Source: Chelatococcus caeni (GTDB lineage Bacteria; Pseudomonadota; Alphaproteobacteria; Rhizobiales; Beijerinckiaceae). Taken from it: 64,000 nucleotides of DNA. The position numbers and the translations under genes are program-made. The notes beneath the pieces are model-generated. The model had not been told where the DNA came from and did not search any database. It was given only the letters and a program-made list of their open reading frames with translations. This document shows positions 1 to 8,302 of this stretch, piece after piece. The number at the start of each line of letters is the position of its first letter. The stretch's first letter is position 1. The stretch covers positions 1 through 64,000 of the forward strand of contig NZ_JACIEN010000006.1 in the NCBI RefSeq assembly GCF_014196925.1. Reading direction: 5' to 3'.

Positions 1-82
1 GATCGCGGCCATCCGGCCTCGCGTCGCTCGTGTCCACATCCATAGTGTGAATCACGAACCGACCCACAGGGGAAGCCCTTTC

Positions 83-328
83 TCAAACGGTCTCTGAAAT
101 GTTGTCGAGGAAAGCGGACGAGACGTTGATGCCGCGTCCCTGCTCCAGCCACGTGTACCAGGTCAGCCCGACGCCCGCGAGCGCCGCGACTTCCTCGCGC
201 CGCAGGCCCGGGGTGCGGCGGCGTTTTCCAAGTGGCAGCCCGACGTCGAGCGGCGACAGGCTCTCCCGGCGCCGGCGCAGGAAATCGGCGAGCCCGGTGC
301 GCGTGCGGTCGAGGCGATGGTCCAGCAT
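83..328 (-). pseudogene. truncated XRE-family (MmyB-type) transcriptional regulator
   Basis: The reading frame from the ATG at 328 gives about 81 residues that match the N-terminal helix-turn-helix of the XRE/MmyB regulator family. Recognisable motifs are FLRRRRESLSP, RRTPGLRREEVA and GLTWYTWLEQGR. Members of this family normally run to about 260-290 residues, with a PAS-like ligand domain after the HTH. Here the frame stops at 83-85 right after the HTH, and the remaining bases to the window edge do not continue the domain. It faces the drug exporter at 412, an arrangement typical of a local regulator. I read it as a broken gene, though a short DNA-binding-only protein cannot be excluded. Confidence 0.6.
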
Positions 329-411
329 GTCGGTCACAGCAACAGCATAACTTCTTCCATAGTAACAGCCTAAGCGCCGTGACATGCAGCTTCAAGAACC
401 ATGGAGCTGCC

Positions 412-1875
412 ATGTCTGCTGACCCGTTCCTGCCCGCATCCGCCGCTTCGGGCGCGCAAATCTCCCGCCGTCCCTCACGCCTTGCCCTCGCCATCCTGAT
501 GCTCGGCGGTTTCATCACGGTCTTCGACCTGTTCGTGGTCAATGTCGCCATACCCTCGATGCAGGCCGACCTCGGCGCAGGCTTCGCGGAAATCGGCTTC
601 GTCATCGCCGGCTATGAACTCGCCTTCGGCGTGCTGCTCGTCGCCGGGGGCCGACTCGGCGACCGGTACGGCCGCCGCCGGCTTTTCGTGCTCGGCATGC
701 TCGGCTTCGCCGTGACCTCCTTCCTGTGTGGCGTGGCGCCGGACAGCACGAGCCTCATCGTCGCGCGCTTCCTGCAAGGGGCGACGGGCGCGATCCTGTT
801 CCCGCAGGTCTATGCGCTGCTGCGCGTCCTCCACGACGACGCCGGCCGTCGCCGCGCCTTCGGCCTGCTCGGCATGACGCTGGGGCTCGCCGCCATCGCG
901 GGGCAGGTGCTCGGCGGGCTGATCGTCGAGGGCGACCTCTTCGGCCTCGGCTGGCGCGTCGTGTTCCTCATCAACCTGCCCATCGGGCTGGCCGCGGCCC
1001 ATCTGAGCAGGGCAATTCCCGAATCGCGCCTGCCCGAGGCGACCGCCGTCGACTGGGCCGGCATCGGCCTTGCGACGCTCGGCCTCACGCTCCTGCTCGT
1101 CCCCCTCCTGGAGGGACCGAACGCGGGCTGGCCGCTCTGGACCTGGGGCTGCCTTGCCGCTTCGGCCCTGACGCTCGCCGCCTTCCTGGTCTGGGAGCGG
1201 GACCTCGCCCGGCGCGGCGGCGGACCGGCCATCGATCTGGCGCTGTTCGCGAACCGCGGCTTCGCGGCCGGCGTGATCGTGGTGCTGGCCATCTACTCGA
1301 CGGCGACATCTCTCTTTCTCTGTTTTGCGCTGCTCGTCCAGTCCGGGCTGGGGCTGTCGCCCTTCGCGGCGGGCTGCCTGTTCGCCCCGGCGAGCGTCGG
1401 CTTCGTCGCGGCGTCGCTGACCGCGCCGAAATGGGCGGCACGCTTCGGCGACGGCGCCATCGCCGGCGGCGCGCTGGTCTATGCGGCGGGTATCCTGTGG
1501 CTGATCGTGCAGGCCGGCGCGCTCACGGGGCCGGGGGACGCTCTCAGCCTCCTGCCGGCGCTCGTTCTGCTCGGCTTCGGACAGGGCCTCTCCATGACGC
1601 CGCTGCTCAACCTTGTCATCGGCTTCGTGGAGGAGCGCCACGCCGGCATGGCCGCGGGCATCGTCTCCACCATGCAGCAGGTCGGCGGCGCCTTCGGTGT
1701 CGCCGTCGTCGGCATCTTCTTCGTCGCCCTGCTCACAGACCACCCGGCAGGAGCCGGGCCGGATGCAGAGCGCTACGCGGCGGCGTTCGCGGGCGCCATG
1801 GTCTACAACCTCGCGGCTGTCGCCTTCGCGGCCGCGCTGGTCCTGTGGATTGCGCGCAGGAGGAAGCCCGCATGA
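412..1875 (+). CDS. MFS transporter, DHA2 (EmrB/QacA-like) family
   Basis: A 487-residue inner-membrane protein with about 14 hydrophobic segments. The first begins near residue 22 (LALAILMLGGFITVFDLFVV). The MFS loop 2-3 signature GGRLGDRYGRRRLF lies near residues 76-90, and the motif-C-like antiporter segment follows (GLAAIAGQVLGG). The length and the double-MFS layout fit proton-coupled multidrug exporters of the DHA2 group. The ATG at 412 is chosen because GGAGC lies just ahead of it and the protein then begins directly before the first membrane segment. The frame is open further upstream, but that stretch is arginine-rich and not family-like. It is divergent from a truncated XRE regulator. 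The substrate is not predictable. Confidence 0.9.
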   Translation: MSADPFLPASAASGAQISRRPSRLALAILMLGGFITVFDLFVVNVAIPSMQADLGAGFAEIGFVIAGYELAFGVLLVAGGRLGDRYGRRRLFVLGMLGFAVTSFLCGVAPDSTSLIVARFLQGATGAILFPQVYALLRVLHDDAGRRRAFGLLGMTLGLAAIAGQVLGGLIVEGDLFGLGWRVVFLINLPIGLAAAHLSRAIPESRLPEATAVDWAGIGLATLGLTLLLVPLLEGPNAGWPLWTWGCLAASALTLAAFLVWERDLARRGGGPAIDLALFANRGFAAGVIVVLAIYSTATSLFLCFALLVQSGLGLSPFAAGCLFAPASVGFVAASLTAPKWAARFGDGAIAGGALVYAAGILWLIVQAGALTGPGDALSLLPALVLLGFGQGLSMTPLLNLVIGFVEERHAGMAAGIVSTMQQVGGAFGVAVVGIFFVALLTDHPAGAGPDAERYAAAFAGAMVYNLAAVAFAAALVLWIARRRKPA

Positions 1876-2034
1876 GCACGGGCGGGGGACCGGCGCGCGA
1901 GCGATCCCCCGCAGCCGGTCACCAGACCCTCCCGACCGCCTGCCGTCGCACATCACCGCCCGTGGCTTTCCGCGACCATCTCGCCCAGGATGACGTCGCC
2001 GCGCTCGCGGCGGCCCCTTGCCGCAAGTGGCGGC

Positions 2035-2481
2035 TCAGCCGCCGGTGCCCATCCGGTAGCGCTCGCCGCGCATGAGGAGGCGGCCGTTGTGGGTCGCGAT
2101 GCCGAGTTCGAGGCTCTCCGCGATCGTCTTCGCATGGGTCGTGAAGCGCGCGGCCGCGGCGGGCGGGCAAAGGTCGCGCGCCGTCTCCTCGAACAGCGCC
2201 AGCCAGCGGTCGAAGTGGCGCGCATCGACCGGCAGCGGCAGGTGCTTCGCCATCGGCCGGCCGCTGTAGCGCCCGCTCTTCAGCACCACCGAGGACCAGA
2301 AGGCACAGATCTGCGTAAGATGCGGCTCCCAGTCGACGATACGGGCGGCAAAGACGGGCCCGATAAGGTCGTCATTGCGGACCCTGGCATAGAAGGCCCG
2401 TACCAGCCGCTCGATCATCGCCTCGTCGATGCCGGTCTCGCCGGTGCTGTCGCCGCGCGTGCTCTGTTCGGGTTCCGTCAT
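2035..2481 (-). CDS. group III truncated hemoglobin
   Basis: A 148-residue heme protein of the trHb group III type, the family of Campylobacter Ctb. Visible family features are the B-helix aromatic pair in LVRAFYARVRNDD, the E-helix segment PHLTQICAFWSS, and the conserved GRPMAKH...DARHFDRWLALF block. The His in the HF pair is the likely proximal heme ligand. Such proteins are usually linked to oxygen or nitric oxide handling in the cytoplasm; that role is inferred from the family. The ATG at 2481 (MTEPEQ) is preferred to an upstream in-frame start at 2517, because the extra residues do not resemble the family. No partner gene is evident beside it. Confidence 0.85.
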   Translation of the reverse strand: MTEPEQSTRGDSTGETGIDEAMIERLVRAFYARVRNDDLIGPVFAARIVDWEPHLTQICAFWSSVVLKSGRYSGRPMAKHLPLPVDARHFDRWLALFEETARDLCPPAAAARFTTHAKTIAESLELGIATHNGRLLMRGERYRMGTGG

Positions 2482-2559
2482 GATTGTTCCGCGCCCATGG
2501 TCGACGGGCGGCACCATATCAACGGCCGTCCTCCTGCAGAACCCTCGGCCCGCAACGGG

Positions 2560-2766
2560 TCATGGCGTCTCTTTGCCGCTGGTGTCCTTGCGGGGGCGTA
2601 GCTGCCCTTCCGCGTCGGGGCGCGGAAAATAGACGTGCCAGCCCGAAACGCGCGCGTCCGCGACGCCGGCATGAACGGGCCTGAAACACCAGGGGCAGCG
2701 CACGGCCGCGCGTGGCACGCTGCGGCTGCACGCATCACAGAACAATATCCGGGCACCAGTCGTCAC
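2560..2766 (-). CDS. small zinc-ribbon-like protein
   Basis: A 68-residue hypothetical protein. Its N-terminal part carries two CxxC pairs (FCDACSRSV and RCPWCFRPV) about 13 residues apart, the layout of a zinc ribbon or rubredoxin-like knuckle. The rest is basic and polar. The GTG at 2766 is chosen because a strong GGAGG lies 8 nt ahead of it; an open frame to 2799 lacks such a site. It lies 78 nt upstream of the truncated hemoglobin start on the same strand and could be co-transcribed. Its function is unknown, and such proteins may bind zinc or nucleic acid. Confidence 0.55.
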   Translation of the reverse strand: MTTGARILFCDACSRSVPRAAVRCPWCFRPVHAGVADARVSGWHVYFPRPDAEGQLRPRKDTSGKETP

Positions 2767-3191
2767 GGCTCGACCTCCATGCGCGCCGATGCGCGCCACA
2801 ACACAGCGATGGTTCGGTGTGCGGGGGTCCCGGAGCGGGTGCGGCGCTCGCCTTCTCGTCAGGCGTCAGCGCTCCCGGTCCGGGTGACGACATGCGTCAG
2901 CCGGAGGAAGCGAATCGAATGTCTGCGCGCGCCGTAGGTCATGAGCCCTGAGTGGACGACGATTGGGGCCATTTGGAGGATTTTGCCTGGCCCGCCCGGC
3001 CATTCGCGTGGCGGCTCAACCGCGCCCCTCCTTGTGCAAATCACGAGGCCCGGCGCCAATGCCGACGGAACGGGCTTGCCCGGGCCGCGGCGCCGGGCGA
3101 GAAACGGCGAGCCGTCGAACAGCGCGGCGAGAGATCGACCGGACGGTTGGCTGTGCGCGAGGGCGCCCGGCCGCCGTTTCAGGCAGGGAGC
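2767..3191. other. intergenic stretch with no recognisable gene
   Basis: About 425 bases between the small zinc-ribbon gene (minus strand) and the DUF3830 gene (plus strand). Both genes read outward, so both promoters should lie here. Open frames exist but have composition typical of shadow frames. I found no RNA gene, palindromic operator or repeat. Confidence 0.5.
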
Positions 3192-3611
3192 ATGGGTGTG
3201 GAGAAACTCGTCATCACGCTGGCCGGCATCAGCTTCGACGCGCGGCTCGAAACCGAGAAGGCGCCGGCGACCTGCGCGGCCTTCCTGAAGCATCTGCCCT
3301 TCCGCAACAAGGCGATCCACGTGCGCTGGAGCGGCCAGGCGGTCTGGATCCCGCTCGGTGATCTCCAGTTCGGCGTCGGCTATGAGAACGCCACCTGCTA
3401 TCCGGCGCCGGGCGAGGTCGTGCTCTATCCCGGCGGCGTGAGCGAGACGGAGATCCTGCTCGCCTACGGCCGCGTCGCCTTCGCCAGCATGGCCGGCCCC
3501 CTCGCCGGCAACCACTTCCTGACCATCACCAGCAACCTCGACAAGCTGCCCGAGCTCGGCACCAAGGTGCTGTGGGAGGGGGCGCAGGACATCTCCTTCG
3601 AGCGCGTCTGA
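3192..3611 (+). CDS. DUF3830 family protein (cyclophilin-like fold)
   Basis: A 139-residue cytoplasmic protein matching the DUF3830 family. Characteristic stretches are EKAPATCAAFLKHLPF near the N-terminus, IPLGDLQFGVGYENAT in the middle and GPLAGNHF near the C-terminus. Family members have a cyclophilin-like beta-barrel and are often encoded beside ABC transporters and amidohydrolases; no reaction is established. The ATG at 3192 follows a good GGGAG site. The gene converges on the liv-type transporter operon with only 5 nt between the stop codons, so it may serve the same unknown substrate pathway. That link is inference from position. Confidence 0.75.
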   Translation: MGVEKLVITLAGISFDARLETEKAPATCAAFLKHLPFRNKAIHVRWSGQAVWIPLGDLQFGVGYENATCYPAPGEVVLYPGGVSETEILLAYGRVAFASMAGPLAGNHFLTITSNLDKLPELGTKVLWEGAQDISFERV

Positions 3612-3616
3612 AGGCG

Positions 3617-4330
3617 TCAGCCTTCCGTGCGGCCGCGGCCGAGGTAGAGCTCGGCCGCCCGCTCGTCGGCGAGCAGCGTCGTCGCCGCTCCTTCGAGCGC
3701 CACCTTGCCGCCGTCGAGGATGCAGCCGCGATCCGAGATGGCGAGCGCCTGGCGGGCGCGCTGCTCGACCATGAGCACGGTGACGCCGAGCGACGGCAGC
3801 CGCGCGATGAGCGAGAAGACGTCGGCCACGCGCGCCGGCGACAGCGCCGCCGTCGGCTCGTCGAGGATCATCAGCTTGGGCCGCGGCATCAGCGCCCGGG
3901 CGAAGGCGAGCTGCTGGCGCTCGCCGCCCGAGAGGCTGCCGGCCCGCGTGCGCCGCCGCTCCCCGAGCAAGGGAAACAGCGCGAACAGCTCCGCGATGCG
4001 CGCCTTATGGTCCTTAACGCCCTGCACCACCTGCAGGTTTTCCAGGATGCTGAGCGAGGGGAAGATGTTGGCGACCTGCGGCACGTAGCCGATGCCGAGG
4101 CCGATGCGGTCCTCCGCCGGCAGGCCGAGGATGTCGCGCCCGTCGATGCGCACGGCGCCCGAGACGCGCGGCAGGAGGCCGACGATCGCCTTGGCGAGGG
4201 TCGACTTGCCGGCGCCGTTGGTGCCGGCCACGGTCAGGATCTCGCCCTCGCTGAGGGAAAGATCGATGCCGTTGAGGATGTCGACCTCGGAATAGCCGCC
4301 CCTGAGGTTGTCGATGGCGAGGATGGTCAC
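3617..4330 (-). CDS. livF: ABC transporter ATP-binding protein, LivF-like
   Basis: A 237-residue ATPase of the hydrophobic amino acid uptake (HAAT) class. It has Walker A GTNGAGKST near residue 37, the ABC signature LSGGERQQLA near 135, Walker B LMILDEPTAA near 155 and an H-loop-equivalent region in VLMVEQRA, where Gln replaces the usual His as in many LivF proteins. The start is GTG and overlaps the livG stop codon by 4 nt (GTGA), so the two are translationally coupled. It is the last gene of the livH-livM-livG-livF series. Length and order fit a branched-chain-amino-acid-type system, but the true substrate could be another amide or amino compound. Confidence 0.9.
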   Translation of the reverse strand: MTILAIDNLRGGYSEVDILNGIDLSLSEGEILTVAGTNGAGKSTLAKAIVGLLPRVSGAVRIDGRDILGLPAEDRIGLGIGYVPQVANIFPSLSILENLQVVQGVKDHKARIAELFALFPLLGERRRTRAGSLSGGERQQLAFARALMPRPKLMILDEPTAALSPARVADVFSLIARLPSLGVTVLMVEQRARQALAISDRGCILDGGKVALEGAATTLLADERAAELYLGRGRTEG

Positions 4331-5085
4331 ACTGCGCCTCCGAGATAGGCTTCGCGCACGCGCGCATCGGCGAGCACGGCGTCCGGCGCGCCCATGGTGA
4401 GAATGCGGCCCTGGTCCATGACGTAGAGCTGCGGGGCGAGCCGCGTCAGCGCCTCGAGGTCGTGCTCGATGACGAGGAAGCCGATGCCGCGGCCGTTGAG
4501 CTCGCGGATGCGTTCCATGATCTCGCCGATGAGCACGGGATTGACGCCGGCGAAGGGCTCGTCGAGGAGGATGAGCCGCGGCTCGACGAGGAGCGCCCGG
4601 CCGAGCTCGACGAGCTTCTTCTGCCCGCCCGAGAGCTTGCCCGCCGGCTCGTCGGCGACCCGCTCCAGCCGCAGGAAGCGGATGACCTCGCTGACCGCCT
4701 CGGCGAGCCTCTCCTCCTCCTCGCGCACCTTGCCGGGGCGGAAGAAGAGGCCGACGAGACTCTCGCCGGTCTGGCCGGGGGCGGCGGCCATCATGTTCTC
4801 GCGCACCGTGAGGTGGGCGAATTCGCGCGGCACCTGGAAGGTGCGCACGAGGCCGGTGCGGGCGCGCCCGGCGGGGTTCAGCCCGTCGAGGCTCCTGCCG
4901 TCGAACCCGATCGCGCCCTCATCCGGCGGCATGAAGCCGGAGATGACGGAAAAGAGCGTCGACTTGCCGGCGCCGTTCGGGCCGATGAGGCCGACGAGGG
5001 CGCCCATGGGCACCTCGAGCGAGACGCCCGAGAGCGCCTTGAAGCCGCCGAAGGCCTTGGAGATGTTGGTGACTTGGAGGCTCAT
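4327..5085 (-). CDS. livG: ABC transporter ATP-binding protein, LivG-like
   Basis: A 252-residue cytoplasmic ATPase partner of LivF. It shows Walker A GPNGAGKST near residue 34, the LivG-typical RTFQVPREF block after the Q-loop, the signature LSGGQKKLVELGRAL and Walker B LILLDEPFAGVNP, then the H-loop IEHDLEAL. The ATG at 5085 overlaps the livM stop by 4 nt (ATGA). Two different ATPases, LivG and LivF, drive one transporter with the two permeases encoded upstream. Everything from 8256 down to 3617 reads in one direction and looks like one operon. Confidence 0.9.
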   Translation of the reverse strand: MSLQVTNISKAFGGFKALSGVSLEVPMGALVGLIGPNGAGKSTLFSVISGFMPPDEGAIGFDGRSLDGLNPAGRARTGLVRTFQVPREFAHLTVRENMMAAAPGQTGESLVGLFFRPGKVREEEERLAEAVSEVIRFLRLERVADEPAGKLSGGQKKLVELGRALLVEPRLILLDEPFAGVNPVLIGEIMERIRELNGRGIGFLVIEHDLEALTRLAPQLYVMDQGRILTMGAPDAVLADARVREAYLGGAV

Positions 5086-5969
5086 CGCTTGGTGAAATCC
5101 CCCATGAGGCCCTGCGGGCGGTAGATGGTGAAGAGGACGAGGAGCAGCCCGACGACGCCGATGCGCAGCGAGGCCATCTCCACTTCCGAGACGCCCGGCA
5201 CGATGTCGCGCAGGAAGCGCGAGCCTTCCAGGAAGAGCATCAGGAGGCCCGTGCCGACGATGGCGCCCGAGACGCGCCCGACGCCGCCGATGATGATGGC
5301 CATCCACACGTAGAAGGTGACGAGCGGGATGAACTGGTCCGGCACGATGTAGGTGATGTAGTGGGCGTAGAAGGCCCCGGCGATGCCCGCGAGCGCCGAG
5401 CCGAGGATCAGCACCTGGATCTTGAAGCCGGCCGGATCCTTGCCGAGCGCCTGAAGCGCCTCCTCGTTGTCGCGGATGGCCTCGATGACGCGGCCGAACG
5501 GGCTCGCGACGATGCGGCGCATGGCGTAGATCGCGACGAGCGTGACGGCGAGGATGACGCCCATGACGGCGAGCTGCGCGCCGATGCCCACCGAGATGGT
5601 CTCGAACAGGCGCGGAATGCCGGGGATGCCCTGCACGCCATTGGTGAGCCACTTCTCGCTGGTGATGACGAGCCGCACCGTCTCCGAGAAGCCGAGCGTG
5701 ACGATGGCGAAATAATCGTCGCGCAGCCTGAGCGAGATGAGGCCGATGGGCCAGGCCGCGAGGCCCGCCGTCACCGCCGCGGCGGGGATGGTGAGCGCGA
5801 GCGGCAGGCCCTGCAGCGAGAGGAGGGCGGAAGTGTAGGCGCCGATGGCGAAGAAGCCGACATGGCCGAAGTTGATGAGGCCGGTGAGGCCGTACTGCAG
5901 GGTCAGCCCCAGCGACAGGAGCATGTAGATGAGGGCGATGATCGCGATCGCCGCGAGATAGGCGTCCAT
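5082..5969 (-). CDS. livM: ABC transporter permease, LivM-like
   Basis: A 295-residue inner-membrane permease with roughly eight to ten hydrophobic segments. The LivM family block QYGLTGLINFGHVGFFAIGAY lies near residue 25, and the permease loop AIRDNEEALQALGKDP near residue 165 is the ATPase-contact region. The ATG at 5969 overlaps the livH stop by 1 nt (TGATG). With LivH it forms the membrane channel of the HAAT transporter. Confidence 0.92.
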   Translation of the reverse strand: MDAYLAAIAIIALIYMLLSLGLTLQYGLTGLINFGHVGFFAIGAYTSALLSLQGLPLALTIPAAAVTAGLAAWPIGLISLRLRDDYFAIVTLGFSETVRLVITSEKWLTNGVQGIPGIPRLFETISVGIGAQLAVMGVILAVTLVAIYAMRRIVASPFGRVIEAIRDNEEALQALGKDPAGFKIQVLILGSALAGIAGAFYAHYITYIVPDQFIPLVTFYVWMAIIIGGVGRVSGAIVGTGLLMLFLEGSRFLRDIVPGVSEVEMASLRIGVVGLLLVLFTIYRPQGLMGDFTKR

Positions 5970-6832
5970 CAGCGCACTCCCTCGATGCGTCCGAAGAGGC
6001 CGCGCGGCCGCACCAGGAGCACGGCGAGCAGCACGACGAAGGACAAGGCGATCTTGTAGGTGAAGCCGACGAAGGGCGTCGACACCTCCTGCGCCACGCC
6101 GAGCACGAGCCCGGCGACGACCGCCCCCACCGGGCTGCCGATGCCGCCAAGGATGGTGGCGGCAAAGACCGGCAGCAGCATCTCCCAGCCGACCTCCGGC
6201 GAGACGATGGTCTTGATGCCGAGCATCATGCCGCCGACCGCCGAGACGCCGCCGGTGATGAGCCACATGGCCGTCATCACCCGCTCGGGGCGGATGCCGG
6301 AGACGCGGGCGAGGTCCCGGTTGTCCGCCACGGCGCGCATCTGCCGGCCGATGGGCGTGAGATAGAGGATGGCGAAGACGGCGGCGAGCGCGACCGCGGC
6401 GACCGCCGCCAGCTGCAGGTCGAGCGGGTTGATGGCGAGCCCGGCGACGCGGATCGGCCGCGACAGGGGCACGTTGAACACCTGCTGCTGGTGGCCGAAG
6501 GCGACGCCGAGCCCGGCCCGGATCATGAAGCCGATGCCGATGGAGGCGACGAGCAGCGACACGACCGAGCGCCCGGCGAGGCGCTTGAAGACGGTGAGAT
6601 AGGCGAGCAGCGCCAGCACCGCCGCGCCACCGATGGCCGCGATGCTGCCGAGCGCCAGCGAGCCGCTGGCCTTGTGGACCGTGAGCGCCGCATAGGCGCC
6701 GAAGGTCATGGTGTCGCCCGTCGCCGCATTGGGAAAGCGCGCGATGCCGAAGACGAGGGTGAGCGCCAGGGCGCCGAGGCCGACCACGAGCCCCTGGACG
6801 AGGCCGTTGACGGCGAGTTGAGCGTAGAACAA
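5969..6832 (-). CDS. livH: ABC transporter permease, LivH-like
   Basis: An inner-membrane permease of 287 residues if translation starts at the TTG at 6832, where the family-typical opening FYAQLAVNGLVQGLVVG begins. An in-frame TTG at 6898 would add 22 proline/glycine-rich residues unlike the family, so I prefer the inner start, but neither has a strong ribosome site. The LivH motif GDTMTFGAYAAL lies near residue 40 and the cytoplasmic loop AVADNRDLARVSGI near residue 170. The gene is separated from the upstream binding-protein gene by about 200 bases that contain an intergenic palindromic repeat. Confidence 0.88.
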   Translation of the reverse strand: MFYAQLAVNGLVQGLVVGLGALALTLVFGIARFPNAATGDTMTFGAYAALTVHKASGSLALGSIAAIGGAAVLALLAYLTVFKRLAGRSVVSLLVASIGIGFMIRAGLGVAFGHQQQVFNVPLSRPIRVAGLAINPLDLQLAAVAAVALAAVFAILYLTPIGRQMRAVADNRDLARVSGIRPERVMTAMWLITGGVSAVGGMMLGIKTIVSPEVGWEMLLPVFAATILGGIGSPVGAVVAGLVLGVAQEVSTPFVGFTYKIALSFVVLLAVLLVRPRGLFGRIEGVR

Positions 6833-6918
6833 GGGACCATCCCGCCCGGTTGAACGACGGCCCGGGCCGGCTGGTGCCGGTCCCTGCGCCGATGGCAAAT
6901 CTCGTGCCCGCCTCCGCC

Positions 6919-7002
6919 GTCATGCCCGCGTCGCGGGCATCCACGCCTTGACAGTCGGGCAACGTCAAAGGCGTAGATGGCCGGGACAAGCCCGGCCATG
7001 AC
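6919..7002. repeat. Hyphomicrobiales-type intergenic palindromic repeat (MAGLVPAIY type)
   Basis: An imperfect 84-bp palindrome whose outer arms read GTCATG and CATGAC and whose inner arms read GCATCCACGCCTT and AAAGGCGTAGATGG. On the minus strand it would encode MAGLVPAIYAFDVA, a peptide I recognise from repeated intergenic elements in many Rhizobiales genomes. It lies between the binding-protein gene and livH, inside the presumed operon. It is probably a mobile or REP-like element, not a coding sequence. Confidence 0.7.
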
Positions 7003-7035
7003 GCCGCTAAGGAGGCAGCGTCGCCGAGAGCCGCC

Positions 7036-8256
7036 TCAGATCTGGACGACGTAACGGCGGTTGAGCTTGCCGCCCTCGATGAAATAGGCGCCGAAATCGG
7101 GCGTGACGTCGCCGTGCTGGTCGAAGTCGAGCACCGAGGAGGCACCTTCGTAGTTGATCTTGCCGGCCTTGAGCGCCTCCTTGCCCTCGGCGAAGGTGGA
7201 GACCTGCTTGCCGTCCGGGTTGCCGACCTCGCGCAGCTTGGCGACGACGGCGGCCATGTCGGCCGTGCCGGCGGCCTCGATGGCGAGCGCCAGCACCGTC
7301 ATCATGTCCCACGTCATCGCGGCATAGACGTTGTTGGTGCCGGCCTGGCTCATCGCCTTCTGGTAGGCCGCGTCGTAGGCCTTGAAGGCTTCGGCGCCCT
7401 CGTTGGAGACGGAATCGACCGAGATGATGCCCTCCGTCACCTCGGCGCCGAGCGCCTCGATGAGCTGCGGGTTCGCCGCCCAGCCGGGGATGACCCACTT
7501 GACCGGCTGGCCGGTCTGGAACCATTCGCGCAGGATGATGGTGGTGTCGGCGATGTAGGAGCCGGTGACGATGACGTCCGGGTTCGCCGCCAGCACCTTC
7601 ATCAGCTCGGAGCGATAGCTCGCCTGGTTCGGCTCGTAGACGACGCTCTCGACCACCTCGCCGCCCTTGGCCTTCCACGCCTTGGTGAAGCCCTCGGTGT
7701 TGCCGATGCCGGAGGCATTGTTGAAGGCCATGGTGGCCGGGCGCTTGAAGCCTTCCTTCTCGCAGATCTCGGCGAAGGCGCGGCCGAAGCGGTCGTTGGT
7801 GGCCTGGAAGCGGAAGCCGAGGCCCTTGGCATTGGCCGGCGGCACGGAGAGGGCCGGCGCGCCCGAGCAGTGCATCAGCGGGATGCCGGCGTCGTTCGTC
7901 AGCGGGATGACGGCGAGCGACACGCCCGAGGACCAGGTGCCGAGGACGGCCTGCACCTTGTTGACCTCGATGAGCTTCTTGGCCGCGAGCACGGCGGCCT
8001 GCGGATTGGTCTGCGTGTCCTCGGAGACGATCTCGATCTTGCGCCCGCTGGCGCCGCCGGCGGCGTTCACCGCCTCGGCGGCGGCGACGATCATCTTCTG
8101 CATGCCGGAGCCGTAGGGCCCGCCGACGCCCGTGACCGGGCAGAGCGCGCCGATGCGGATCACGTCGGCGCCCTGCGCGCGGACGATGGAAGGAGCGGCG
8201 ACAAGCGCCGCACCGGCGGCGATGGAGCCCAAAAATTCGCGTCTGGTCGTCTTCAT
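7036..8256 (-). CDS. Tat-exported periplasmic substrate-binding protein of a HAAT-type ABC transporter
   Basis: A 406-residue LivK-family type I periplasmic binding protein. The N-terminus carries a Tat motif (TTRREFLGS, residues 3-11), then a hydrophobic stretch and an AQG cleavage region near residue 28, so it is likely exported folded. The mature part opens with IRIGALCPVTGVGGPYGSG, typical of this binding fold. It sits upstream of livHMGF on the same strand and downstream of an amidohydrolase gene, giving a complete uptake system. Solute specificity cannot be read from the sequence. The amidohydrolase neighbour suggests an amide, hydantoin-like or peptide-like compound rather than simple leucine. 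Confidence 0.9.
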   Translation of the reverse strand: MKTTRREFLGSIAAGAALVAAPSIVRAQGADVIRIGALCPVTGVGGPYGSGMQKMIVAAAEAVNAAGGASGRKIEIVSEDTQTNPQAAVLAAKKLIEVNKVQAVLGTWSSGVSLAVIPLTNDAGIPLMHCSGAPALSVPPANAKGLGFRFQATNDRFGRAFAEICEKEGFKRPATMAFNNASGIGNTEGFTKAWKAKGGEVVESVVYEPNQASYRSELMKVLAANPDVIVTGSYIADTTIILREWFQTGQPVKWVIPGWAANPQLIEALGAEVTEGIISVDSVSNEGAEAFKAYDAAYQKAMSQAGTNNVYAAMTWDMMTVLALAIEAAGTADMAAVVAKLREVGNPDGKQVSTFAEGKEALKAGKINYEGASSVLDFDQHGDVTPDFGAYFIEGGKLNRRYVVQI

Positions 8257-8302
8257 GGCATGTCCTCTGGTTCTTCGGTTCTTCAGTTCTTGGCTTCTTG
8301 GG

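Noticed and set aside
4327-6165. Apparent fusion upstream of LivG and similar long N-terminal extensions of LivM
   Set aside because: The extra N-terminal parts are out-of-frame readings of the neighbouring permease genes. Real starts are marked by ATGA or TGATG overlaps.
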